DNA of 64,000 nt from assembly GCA_033721235.1 (NCBI GenBank), contig JAWWAY010000004.1:176547-240546 (forward strand), in the 5' to 3' direction. This DNA comes from UBA5078 sp033721235 (GTDB taxonomy: Bacteria; Pseudomonadota; Gammaproteobacteria; Pseudomonadales; Pseudohongiellaceae). Both the position numbers and the translations under genes were made by a program. Positions 25,439 to 33,499 of this stretch are shown one piece after another. Under the pieces are notes generated by a model that worked only from the letters and a program-made list of their open reading frames with translations, did not search any database and was not told the origin of the DNA. Position 1 is the first letter of the stretch. The number at the start of each line of letters is the position of its first letter.

Positions 25439-27784
25439 CTAAGGAAGAGCATACGCTATCAACTCCGCTGGGGTCCGCGCGCCACCGGTGGCGACCACGA
25501 TGTACTGCTTGTCACCATACTGGTAGGACATGGGAGTTCCGAAGGGTGGAACATCCATGTTCGTCTCCCAGTGCAGCTCGCCCGTTGCTTTGTCGAAGGC
25601 GCGTAGATAGTAGGCACCGGGCTTGTGACCTGGGCTATCGAACTCGCGCTGCACCTGATTGATGAACAGCAAACTACCGGTTACCAAGGGGCCACCATTG
25701 GATAGGAATGTGTGGCTCGAATTACCCATATCAGGCAAATTGAGATGTGCGATAGCTGGATGGTCGGCAGGTCCTCTGCCGTTTGGAACCTGCCACGCGA
25801 TGTCACCACGATTAAGATCGATGGCCGTAATAGTGCCATAGGGAGGCTTTAACAGGGGAAGGCCATCAAGTGAGGAAATATCTGGCGAGCGGCCACTGCC
25901 AAGATAATCGGGCTGACCTTCTTCGCCATTACCTGGAGCAATAGCCGCATACGACGGCTGATGCGCGGACTGAACGAATAGGTAGGAGCTGTTTGGGTCG
26001 AAACCAGCGCCGCCCCAATTGGCGCCACCGGATGCGCTAGGTACCTGCAGCGTTCCTAGTTTGTTGCCGCTGGGAAGGCTAGGAGGCGTAAACAGCGGCC
26101 CCAATTCAAAATTAGCCACAATGTCTAGAGCCTTCTGTTTCAACTCTGGTGTGAAGTCGATTAGGTCATCCTCACTGATTCCCTGTCTCGTAAATGCTGG
26201 CGGGCGAGTGGGAAAGGGTTGGGTTGCAGCCGTTTGCTCTCCAGGTATGCTGGTCTGCGGAACTGGGCGTTCTTCTATAGGCCACACGGGTTTTCCTGTT
26301 TTGCGATCCAGTACATACGTAAAGCCTTGTTTACTGATCTGGGCCACCGCTTGTATGGGTTTTCCGTCTACGATGATATCGACCAAGTTAGGGGCAGCAG
26401 GAAAGTCGTAGTCCCACAGTCCGTGGTGCACGCCCTGAAAGGCCCATACCAGCTCACCTGTTTCGGCGTTAATGCACAGTAGGCTCTCAGCGTAGAGATT
26501 GTCACCCTTACGGTGACCGCCATAGTAGTCGTTAGTTGGCGTGCCGGTTGGTACGTATACGTATCCTAATTCTTCGTCCACGCTCGACAGCGTCCATGAA
26601 TTGGTGTTGCCTGTGTAGCGCCAAGACTCCTCCTGCCATGTTTCTACGCCCGCTTCGCCTTCTTGCGGAACAGTATGAAAAATCCATTTACGCGCCCCAG
26701 TGCGCGCATCGAAACCGCGAACATGGCAGGTAGGCATATCGATCTGCGGGCGCCCGTCACGGACAGTGCAGTTGACCACCACAGTATCACGCACAATTGC
26801 GGGTGGAGCGCTGTAACCGACTAGGCTGCGCTGAGCATCTGTTAGTGCTAAGTCCTCTTGTAGATCGACCATACCATTAACGCCGAAGCTGACTATCGGC
26901 TCACCGCTGTCAGCATCAAGGGCAATTAATTTTCCACGGCCCGTGGTTATAAAAATACGCTTGTCATCTCCATCTGCCCAATAGCTTACGCCCCGATGTT
27001 GCCAACCCGAGTTGGCAGGAGGCAGCTCATCAGCATAGGCCCTAGGGTCATATTCCCATATAGTGCGTCCTGTATTTGGCTGAATGGCTGCTACTAGGCT
27101 AAGGCTTGTGCTTGTGTAAAGTAGTCCGTTGACCATAATGGGCGTGGACTTGAAGTAGGACGGTCCCTGTTGGGTGACGCTACCCGCTAAGCGGTTGTCT
27201 GGGCTGCTCCAGCGCCAGGCAATTTGAAGATCGTTCACGTTTTCGGCATTGATCTGATCTAGCCGTGTATATTTATTGCTTGATCCGTCTCCTCCTGAGC
27301 TGACCCACTCAACTGTTTCTTGAGAACTATTCATTGCGCTTGGCCTAGCTATCGTTGGCTCGCTTTGCGGCGCAGGAGCGGCCCCGCTATTGAGGGGCTG
27401 TTGCTCTAATATCCACTCGATGACCCTTTGCAGCTCCTCGTCCGAGCACGTGCTGCAAGCGCCGCGGGCGGGCATCCCGCCGATGCCGTTGATGGTGTTA
27501 TCGAGTAAGGCTTGTTCACCCTTTGCTGCCCGTTGCACCCACGCTTCGCTGCCCAGCACTGGAGCTCCTTCCCAACCTGTGCCGTGACAGGTATAGCAGT
27601 ATTGTCCAAAAATATCTTCTACGGCTTGCTGCGTGTCCTGCGAGAAAGCAGGAGCCGCGCAGCCTAGTGCGGCTATCAAAAAAAGTAGGGGTGTCGCATG
27701 AAATCTCCTTGGTTTTAATAATTCTTTAATCAATGGGCCGAAATCAAAGTATATAATCGTCTGGCATTTCTTGTTAGTAAACAT
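25439..27784 (-). CDS. PQQ-dependent (quinohaemoprotein-like) dehydrogenase with N-terminal haem c domain
   Basis: This large periplasmic quinoprotein opens with a cytochrome c module (CYTCHGTGWEGAP, axial Met probably in GGMPARGAC) followed by an eight-bladed propeller. Landmarks are TRLDQINAENVNDLQIAWRW, FITTGRGKLIALDADSG, WSYTGN-type substrate segments, HHGLWDYDFPAAPNLVDI and GGARTPAELIAY at the end. It probably oxidises an alcohol or sugar and passes electrons to c-type cytochromes. The 5' end is odd. The frame can be followed to 27784, but the perfect ribosome site AAGGAG with ATG at 27699 is one base out of frame, with a run of seven T just behind it. One extra T would give the leader MRHPYFFLIAALGCAAPAFS. 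Confidence 0.82.
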   Translation of the reverse strand: MFTNKKCQTIIYFDFGPLIKELLKPRRFHATPLLFLIAALGCAAPAFSQDTQQAVEDIFGQYCYTCHGTGWEGAPVLGSEAWVQRAAKGEQALLDNTINGIGGMPARGACSTCSDEELQRVIEWILEQQPLNSGAAPAPQSEPTIARPSAMNSSQETVEWVSSGGDGSSNKYTRLDQINAENVNDLQIAWRWSSPDNRLAGSVTQQGPSYFKSTPIMVNGLLYTSTSLSLVAAIQPNTGRTIWEYDPRAYADELPPANSGWQHRGVSYWADGDDKRIFITTGRGKLIALDADSGEPIVSFGVNGMVDLQEDLALTDAQRSLVGYSAPPAIVRDTVVVNCTVRDGRPQIDMPTCHVRGFDARTGARKWIFHTVPQEGEAGVETWQEESWRYTGNTNSWTLSSVDEELGYVYVPTGTPTNDYYGGHRKGDNLYAESLLCINAETGELVWAFQGVHHGLWDYDFPAAPNLVDIIVDGKPIQAVAQISKQGFTYVLDRKTGKPVWPIEERPVPQTSIPGEQTAATQPFPTRPPAFTRQGISEDDLIDFTPELKQKALDIVANFELGPLFTPPSLPSGNKLGTLQVPSASGGANWGGAGFDPNSSYLFVQSAHQPSYAAIAPGNGEEGQPDYLGSGRSPDISSLDGLPLLKPPYGTITAIDLNRGDIAWQVPNGRGPADHPAIAHLNLPDMGNSSHTFLSNGGPLVTGSLLFINQVQREFDSPGHKPGAYYLRAFDKATGELHWETNMDVPPFGTPMSYQYGDKQYIVVATGGARTPAELIAYALP

Positions 27785-27817
27785 TTAGGTGCCAACGAAG
27801 TGGCCGCTTAGTTTATG

Positions 27818-29371
27818 CTATTTACTGTGTTTGTTCACAACAGCTATTGCCTTTTCGCGAATTTGCTCGGCAAGCGCTTCGTTCACATTGTATAAGCGCA
27901 CTGGTCGTAGAATTCCGTTTATGTCCAGCTCAACTGTAACTAGGCCTCTGCGCCTTTGCATGGGGGAACGGCTAAAGACTACGGCCTGAATCTTTTCAAA
28001 TGGGACAACGCAGAAACGCTGGGTTAAAAACGCCGACTTTATAAAGATATAGTCCTCGCTCAATTGATATCCTGCTCCCGCATAGTTCACGTGAACGAAG
28101 CGTCGAAACAGAGCTCCCAAAGCAAACGCTGCGATAAGCAGCGTTAATTGTATTGTCCAGTCAGCATGAAAAACTCTCAGCCATAGGTTTATGTCTGCTG
28201 AAGGGTTGAAGACGCTGTCCACTTCCGTAATGAACGCCAACACTAATACCGTTGCAAGTAGAGTTAAAGTCCAAAGCCGGCGACGGTGGTAGGCATCTAC
28301 CGCCAGCCAGTGCTGCAAGGGATAGCGACAATTGGGCCAGAGCGCTGGCAGAACGCCTGTAATCTCTTCATATTGGCCAATGGGAATTAATTGACTTGCT
28401 GTGCCGCGTTGTCGTCCGGGCCTGGGCGCTACAATCTGCCACTGACAAGCATCGAAAAAACGGCGTATAGGGTTAGCATTGCCCACTATGGCCTGTACTT
28501 GTTGGCAGTTGATTACGCGAGTAGAGCGCGTAAATGTGCCCGACACGACAGAGATGAAGCCCGATCTTGCTGCCACCCGGTAGCGGAATCTTCGAATGAC
28601 GCTAGCGATAGTGCCAACCGCCAAGGCAATCAAGTACAGGCACACAAGGCTGATAATAATAAACAACCAAAAATGAGTGCTGGGTGAAATACCATATCGA
28701 TTAAGCGTATTTATGTATAGGGCGTATTCATCAATGATATACGGGGTCAGCGATTGGCCGTAGTAGCGATACATTATGCCGATCAGTGCTAAGAGCCCTA
28801 AAGGAAATGAACTGACCCCTTCCAGAAAACTCCTTTTTAGAGAGCCTTGGTACAAGAGCGTACTGTCAGCCTTTGCATTGCCCGTCGAGATGTTGGAAGA
28901 GGAGTCATCATCACTTACTCTAACTTGCGGGGCATGCAGTTGGATGACGTGCTCTATCTCCTCGGCTTGTTTGAACGTCACGGCAGGCAAGATAAGCGCT
29001 GGTAAATTGCTAGCCTCTTGCTGAATTTCAAGTCGCACTAAACCCATCAATTTTGCTAGAGGGTTTTGATGACGGCTCACGCTATTGATTTTTTCGAGCA
29101 TAAAACGTCGCGAGTTTTTGGATATGACACCATCAGTTACAGTTAGGTACTTGTCTTCAATGGCGTAGCGATAGGATAGGTAGCGAAGTAGTCCTATTGT
29201 CAGCGCAAGGGCGCTGGAAAATAAAACGAAATAGACAAAATTTTGTCCACGTGAAGAGGCCACTCCACCCACAACAAAGAGCAGAAAGTAGCGACGCACA
29301 ATGCCGGCAAGTTGAAACAGCAACATAGCCGGATGTAGTCGATGCCACTGCAATTGGCTCGACTCATTCAA
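27818..29371 (-). CDS. Bacterial PH-domain membrane protein, YdbT-like
   Basis: The membrane protein of about 517 residues has three bPH_2 (DUF304) domains, each preceded by helix pairs. Visible repeats are YLTVTDGVISKNSRRFMLEK, RVAARSGFISVVSGTFTRST and FIKSAFLTQRFCVVPFEKIQ. It partners the shorter YdbS-like protein encoded just upstream. The TTG at 29371 is chosen because AAGGAGA lies 6 nt upstream. The GTG at 29389 would include that site in the coding region. The two genes overlap by 8 bp. Role: membrane-associated, unknown; Bacillus YdbST homologues are linked to resistance to membrane-active agents. Confidence 0.85.
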   Translation of the reverse strand: MNESSQLQWHRLHPAMLLFQLAGIVRRYFLLFVVGGVASSRGQNFVYFVLFSSALALTIGLLRYLSYRYAIEDKYLTVTDGVISKNSRRFMLEKINSVSRHQNPLAKLMGLVRLEIQQEASNLPALILPAVTFKQAEEIEHVIQLHAPQVRVSDDDSSSNISTGNAKADSTLLYQGSLKRSFLEGVSSFPLGLLALIGIMYRYYGQSLTPYIIDEYALYINTLNRYGISPSTHFWLFIIISLVCLYLIALAVGTIASVIRRFRYRVAARSGFISVVSGTFTRSTRVINCQQVQAIVGNANPIRRFFDACQWQIVAPRPGRQRGTASQLIPIGQYEEITGVLPALWPNCRYPLQHWLAVDAYHRRRLWTLTLLATVLVLAFITEVDSVFNPSADINLWLRVFHADWTIQLTLLIAAFALGALFRRFVHVNYAGAGYQLSEDYIFIKSAFLTQRFCVVPFEKIQAVVFSRSPMQRRRGLVTVELDINGILRPVRLYNVNEALAEQIREKAIAVVNKHSK

Positions 29372-29996
29372 GAGGAGTCTCCTTGTCACTTTGCGTGGCC
29401 GCCTCTTTACGCGCCTTCATGGCTTGGCGAAACTGCGCAAGGCGCTCCGTCTTAGAGCCATGAAACTGCTCGACGATTTGCGCCAGATGCTTCTGCAGGG
29501 CCTCTGCTAATTTGAGCTCAATGCCTGGGATTAAAGTTCTTCCTGCCCGAGAGCCGGCGGAGTGCAATACGAGTCGCTTTAAACCACACAGACGATCGAG
29601 AGGTCCTGCCCTTGAGTCGACTTGTTGAATTCGGCTCCAAGGAATTGAAATCTCACGGCGTATCAACATGCCAGATTTGACGATAATGTCGAATTTGCGT
29701 AGCTGGTAAGACCAAAAACGGTAGGCAAGCAGCGGCCACATAACAAAAGCTATTGGGACAAGCCAAAACACAGAGGGGTGGTAAAGATACTGATCTAGAA
29801 AAGGCTGGGGTATACCCAGACCAAAAAACATAACAAGGCCCACCGCGATGCTGCAGATGAATAAGCGACTGCCTACCATCGGTATCTGTACCAAAGGCGC
29901 TAAACGGTACTCATGGTCGAGCAGAACTTCATTGTTACTGAAAGCCTGCGGAACCGCGCTATCGGAAGCTTCTCCTGAAGCCTTCTCTATACTCAT
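29364..29996 (-). CDS. Bacterial PH-domain membrane protein, YdbS-like
   Basis: The 210-residue product has two helices (about residues 38-60 and 70-88) and one bPH_2 domain (FDIIVKSGMLIRREISIPWS, RIQQVDSRAGPLDRLCGLKR). A charged C-terminal tail is rich in Lys and Gln. It is the small partner of the YdbS/YdbT pair and overlaps the downstream ydbT-like gene, so the two are co-translated. A hairpin repeat lies between this gene and the DUF1232 gene. Confidence 0.85.
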   Translation of the reverse strand: MSIEKASGEASDSAVPQAFSNNEVLLDHEYRLAPLVQIPMVGSRLFICSIAVGLVMFFGLGIPQPFLDQYLYHPSVFWLVPIAFVMWPLLAYRFWSYQLRKFDIIVKSGMLIRREISIPWSRIQQVDSRAGPLDRLCGLKRLVLHSAGSRAGRTLIPGIELKLAEALQKHLAQIVEQFHGSKTERLAQFRQAMKARKEAATQSDKETPLE

Positions 29997-30077
29997 GTTA
30001 GTCCTTTATGTTGAGACCTAGCCCACTCGATTTGATATGTAAGGTAAGACGAAAAGTCCAACGCTGTCTAGCCTCAA

Positions 30078-30140
30078 TCAAAGGGGTCAGAAGAGTTTGA
30101 TCTTGTTAAAACGTCGATCAAACTCTTCTGACCCCTTTGA
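30078..30140. repeat. Hairpin repeat copy A (TCAAAGGGGTCAGAA... family)
   Basis: A 25-bp arm (starting TCAAAGGGGTCAGAAGAG) pairs almost perfectly with its complement at 30116-30140, with about 13 nt between. It lies between the YdbS-like gene and the DUF1232 gene. It is the first of four related copies in 2.6 kb and could also act as a transcription terminator in either direction. Confidence 0.85.
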
Positions 30141-30152
30141 TGGCGGGTATTG

Positions 30153-30530
30153 CTAATCAGTAAATAGCCAATAGCCGAAACTTGCGAAGCAGAGGAACCA
30201 TATACTAAGCACTATAGCAGCAGCGATATTGCTCCTGGGCTTGGTCGCTAGTTTCTGGGCTTTTTCGCGGCACCCGTCAACAATTGGCTGGGGGGTAAGC
30301 TTGATGATTAGAGCGATACCAAGAGGAAGCAATATGACATCATCTAGGTAGCCCAATATGGGAATAAAGTCAGGAATGAGATCAATAGGGCTTATTGCAT
30401 AAGCTGCAATGGCTAGAGCGAGTATCTGCACGAAAATTGGCGTTCGTGCATCCCTTGCAACAAAGTAAACGGTTATCGCATCTTGCTTAATCCTGTGAGC
30501 CGCTTCTTTTAGCCTGTGCAGATATTTCAT
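30153..30530 (-). CDS. YkvA-like DUF1232 membrane protein
   Basis: The 125-residue product carries the DUF1232 core AAYAISPIDLIPDFIPILGY followed by LDDVILLPLGIALI, flanked by an N-terminal basic helix and a C-terminal hydrophobic helix (AAIVLSIWFLCFASFGYWLF). The family is widespread and functionally unassigned; it is membrane-associated. Hairpin repeats flank it on both sides. Confidence 0.85.
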   Translation of the reverse strand: MKYLHRLKEAAHRIKQDAITVYFVARDARTPIFVQILALAIAAYAISPIDLIPDFIPILGYLDDVILLPLGIALIIKLTPQPIVDGCREKAQKLATKPRSNIAAAIVLSIWFLCFASFGYWLFTD

Positions 30531-30559
30531 AAAAACCCAAGCCTGCGTTGCCGCTTGCC

Positions 30560-30627
30560 AATCAAAGGGGTCAGAACAACTTGATCGACTATCTTGCTGA
30601 AATCAAACTGTTCTGACCCCTTTGATT
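30560..30627. repeat. Hairpin repeat copy B
   Basis: The left arm AATCAAAGGGGTCAGAACAA and the complementary right arm ending CCCCTTTGATT enclose a loop of about 14 nt. The right arm touches the stop codon of the PAS-GGDEF gene (30626-30628), so it sits exactly at that gene's 3' end. Confidence 0.85.
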
Positions 30628-31915
30628 ATTGTCCTTGTGCGAATAGGAAGCCGTTTTTGCCTGTTTTTTTAACGTGATACATTGCTTTGTCTGCAGCTTT
30701 GAGTAGGGCATCTAGGCTGTTGCCGTCACCTGGGTAGTGGGCGATACCTACGCTGGCACTCACGCGGGCTTGATGATTGTACACGCCTACAGGTTGTTCT
30801 AATGCTTCCACGATACGCGCTGCAATTTCTCGTACATTCGTTTCATTGTGCTTGGAGGACAGTAGCACGGCGTATTCGTCGCCCCCTATGCGTGCTAGTA
30901 GGTCGTCCTCGCGAATCACTGTTTGGATACGCTCGGCTACCTCGCGTAGCACCATGTCTCCTGCGGTGTGTCCAAAACTATCGTTGACTAGCTTGAAGCC
31001 ATCTAGATCTACAAACATTAGCCATAGTTCCTGCTTATGCTGTTTTGCGCGATTAATTTCGGCCCGCACAGCGTCCTGCATATAGTGCAGGCTATGGGCA
31101 CCGGTGAGTGCATCCTTCATGGCCATGTCGTGTAGCTGTGTGCGCGCAGCCTCTGCGGCTTGCAGCGCTTCAAAACGCTCCGTGAAGTCATACTCTACCA
31201 CCAAGAAAAGGTAGTCACCGTTTAGGGGGTGACGAGTACGGCGAATATCGAGGCTGTGGCGGCGCTGTCCAGCGCTTGTTTGCATAACATAGTCCCAGCG
31301 CCCTTCTGCCCCGGCTTTAATTTTCTCAAGACAAGCGCGTCCTTCTTCGGGGTCTGCGAAGCGCGCCACAAATGGACATTCAGTTGATTCAACAAGGCGA
31401 GAGGGCGGGTAGGTCTGAGTTGCCGCGGGGTTTTCCACAACCGTGACACCTTCTTGTGTAAAGGTGGTGGTGGGAACGCGAGTGTAGCGCATGGCCTCCA
31501 TCAGCAGAAGATTGTCTGGCAGCTCACCAAGATTCACCCGCTCATTGATAAAGGCAATAATGCCGCGGTGTCGCTCCGGCCCAAGCAAAACTGCACGGTG
31601 TTTCATTAGTAGCGTATGGGGTTCACCCTTAGGATAGGTGGTCCAAGGGTCTACCGTGAGGCCTTCTTCTGCCGCAAGCTCGAAGGTTTGTTGAGTCCGG
31701 TCTCTAGCCCCTTGAGTGTCCTCAGACAGGTCTTTATCGATGAGTTCTTGCAAGGATTGCAGCCCCCAGAACTCAATTGCTGCGCTATTGCCCCACCACC
31801 AGCCATGCTTATCTAGGTCGAATACCCACACTGCACTGGGAATCAGCTCGTAGAGCCGCAACTCATCGCGACTAGCGATGTGCGTTAAGTGGCTGTAATT
31901 ATGAGAGGAGGGCAT
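30626..31915 (-). CDS. PAS-like sensor diguanylate cyclase
   Basis: The 429-residue cytoplasmic protein has a PAS-type N-terminal half (YELIPSAVWVFDLDKHGWWW at about residues 23-42; a second region about 140-250 includes VVEYDFTERFEALQAAEAAR). A complete C-terminal GGDEF domain follows, with active site RIGGDEYAVLL and the inhibitory RxxD site REDD. No membrane helix, so it is a soluble c-di-GMP synthase responding to a ligand or redox signal. Monocistronic, with a hairpin repeat at its end. Confidence 0.87.
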   Translation of the reverse strand: MPSSHNYSHLTHIASRDELRLYELIPSAVWVFDLDKHGWWWGNSAAIEFWGLQSLQELIDKDLSEDTQGARDRTQQTFELAAEEGLTVDPWTTYPKGEPHTLLMKHRAVLLGPERHRGIIAFINERVNLGELPDNLLLMEAMRYTRVPTTTFTQEGVTVVENPAATQTYPPSRLVESTECPFVARFADPEEGRACLEKIKAGAEGRWDYVMQTSAGQRRHSLDIRRTRHPLNGDYLFLVVEYDFTERFEALQAAEAARTQLHDMAMKDALTGAHSLHYMQDAVRAEINRAKQHKQELWLMFVDLDGFKLVNDSFGHTAGDMVLREVAERIQTVIREDDLLARIGGDEYAVLLSSKHNETNVREIAARIVEALEQPVGVYNHQARVSASVGIAHYPGDGNSLDALLKAADKAMYHVKKTGKNGFLFAQGQ

Positions 31916-32014
31916 TACGTATACCAGAGTAACAATAATATATAATTTGTCACTATATGCTTTAGCCTGCCGGCCTTCAATAAGGACGGGCGCTGGCAGC
32001 CTAGCCTATTTCAT

Positions 32015-32083
32015 AAATCAAAGGGGTCAGAACAACTTGATCGACAGTTTCGTCAAGATCAAACTGTTCTGACCCCTTTGATT
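32015..32083. repeat. Hairpin repeat copy C
   Basis: The left arm AAATCAAAGGGGTCAGAACA and the complementary right arm ending CCCCTTTGATTT flank a loop of about 15 nt. The right arm encodes the last nine codons of the GNAT-like frame (QIKGVRTV then TGA), so the acetyltransferase gene runs into the repeat. Confidence 0.85.
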
Positions 32084-32571
32084 TGTAGTTTATATCTTAA
32101 GTAGTTGGTTTGGCTGTTTTCATCATGAGATTTGTCCAGATATGTGGCGCCAAACTTCTCCAGAACTTTCTTAGAAGCAGAGTTGCTTTCCTCGCAGGTG
32201 ATAATGGTATCGGCCGTTAAGACGTTCGCGGCAACCCAAGCGAGCAGTCTTGTGGCAATGCCGCGTCGCCTAGCGCTGGGCTTGGTTTCGAAACCAATAT
32301 AGCCTATGAGCTTGTCCGCAATTTTGTTGCGGCCTCGCCTTACTCTTATGGCGCCCAAAATTTCATTGTTTTCTACGGCGTAATAAGTGGTGCTAGGTAG
32401 CCAGCCTTCGGGAGATTCTTCTTTCCATTCTGAGCGAGCAATAAGAAAGTCCATATACTCGTTAACATCGTTCAAGGCTCGTTGATAGTTTTCGGTCGAA
32501 TCTGCAATGCATGCACGAGCGAAATCTGTAATCAACAGCTTATGCTTTTCACTCGCTTTCTCAATGATGAT
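32059..32571 (-). pseudogene. GNAT-family acetyltransferase, apparently bounded and damaged by repeats
   Basis: The frame encodes a GNAT domain: IGYIGFETKPSARRRGIATR (acetyl-CoA-binding R/Q-x-x-G-x-G/A type loop), LLAWVAANV and ITCEESNSASKKVLEKFGAT. About 170 residues are plausible from IIIEKASEKHKLLITDF onward, but no ATG, GTG or TTG occurs there. The first in-frame Met is well inside the domain. Upstream, the frame continues only through repeat copy D and the tRNA-Leu fragment. At the other end the C-terminus is made of repeat copy C. I give the likely original N-terminus at 32571 and treat the gene as probably broken. A non-standard start (ATT/ATC) cannot be excluded. Confidence 0.55.
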
Positions 32572-32622
32572 TTTCTTGTGTCTACCGAATGCTGCTAATT
32601 GTTTGCAAAAAGGGGGCGCGAG

Positions 32623-32694
32623 AATCAAGGGTGAGGGCAGAGCAGTTTGGTCTCGAGCTAGGTGTCGATCAAGTTGTTCTGACCCCTTTGATTT
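32623..32694. repeat. Hairpin repeat copy D (left arm degenerate)
   Basis: The right arm GATCAAGTTGTTCTGACCCC with TTTGATTT matches copies B and C. The left arm (AATCAAGGGTGAGGGCAGAG) has diverged by several changes. It occupies the place where the 5' end of the GNAT gene would be and lies 35 bp from the island's left attachment repeat. Confidence 0.75.
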
Positions 32695-32728
32695 AGGGGG
32701 GTAAGGCAGAACTTTCAAGATCAAATAT

Positions 32729-32785
32729 TGGTACCGGAGGCCGGACTTGAACCGGCACGCTATCGCTAGCACCGGATTTTGAATC
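32729..32785 (-). repeat. Left attachment repeat: 3' fragment of tRNA-Leu(CAA)
   Basis: The 57 bp match the 3' two-thirds of the intact tRNA-Leu at 53035-53091 in the same orientation, from the anticodon loop (ATTTTGAATC on plus) to the CCA end (TGG on plus). Only two positions differ (32741 and 32755), and these pair with each other in the T-stem, so the swap is compensatory. The similarity stops abruptly at 32786. This is what integration into a tRNA 3' end leaves behind. Confidence 0.92.
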
Positions 32786-33499
32786 AGGGCAACGTATTGA
32801 GATATATAAAAGTAAACTGAAGATCTGTAACTGAAAATTTGCATTTTGCCTCGTTTGCTAAGTACTTAGACCGAACCGACTCTGAACATATGGCTGATAC
32901 TCCGAGCTATCAAGTTGAGCAACTCTATGATTTTCTAAATCTTTTTATCTGTCGGGCACCGAATCCCGATCGAAGTCTACCGAGCATGGATACCAACGTA
33001 CTCTTACTCTTTCAGGGTTTAAAGATTGCATCCTTGAAATATGGAAAGCCTTGATATACAGTCGAAACTCGTTAACTTGACGGTAGTCATTTCATGTAGA
33101 AGGATTTGCATGCCCTATCTCAACTGCTATGGATAACAGAGTTGGTGACGTCCATTTCACATACAAGAGACGCTAATCAATCTGTACTTGTCTTCCTTGT
33201 TTTGCGGACTAGCCATTTGTACGCGAGTTCAGTCATTCGTGCATAACTTAAAGGCCTTGGTGGTATGTGCAGGGAATATAGGACCAATAGGGGTTAATGC
33301 GCTCTACAAGTTAAGCCGCCAAAGTACACACAGCTCTCGCAACTTAGCAAGATATAGTATGCGTTTGTAGATCGCTGCAGGTTCGTAAAATTGTGGAAAA
33401 CAATAGGAGACACTTTTGTAAATTCTGCCTGTTAATGTCTTTACTAAATTTCCATTTCTTTGGCTACTTGATTGAATTCTATACGGTTGATGTAACATT
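32786..33499. other. Non-coding left end of the island
   Basis: About 700 bp with only short, unconvincing frames in all directions. It must contain the promoter of the large PRTase-PNP gene, but I see no well-spaced promoter hexamers and no ribosome site before its ATG. No integrase or excisionase gene lies here, although this is the usual place for one. Confidence 0.5.

Noticed and set aside
32839..33054. 71-codon plus-strand frame at the island's left end
   Set aside because: No ribosome site, no recognisable pattern, and it begins next to the attachment repeat; probably chance.
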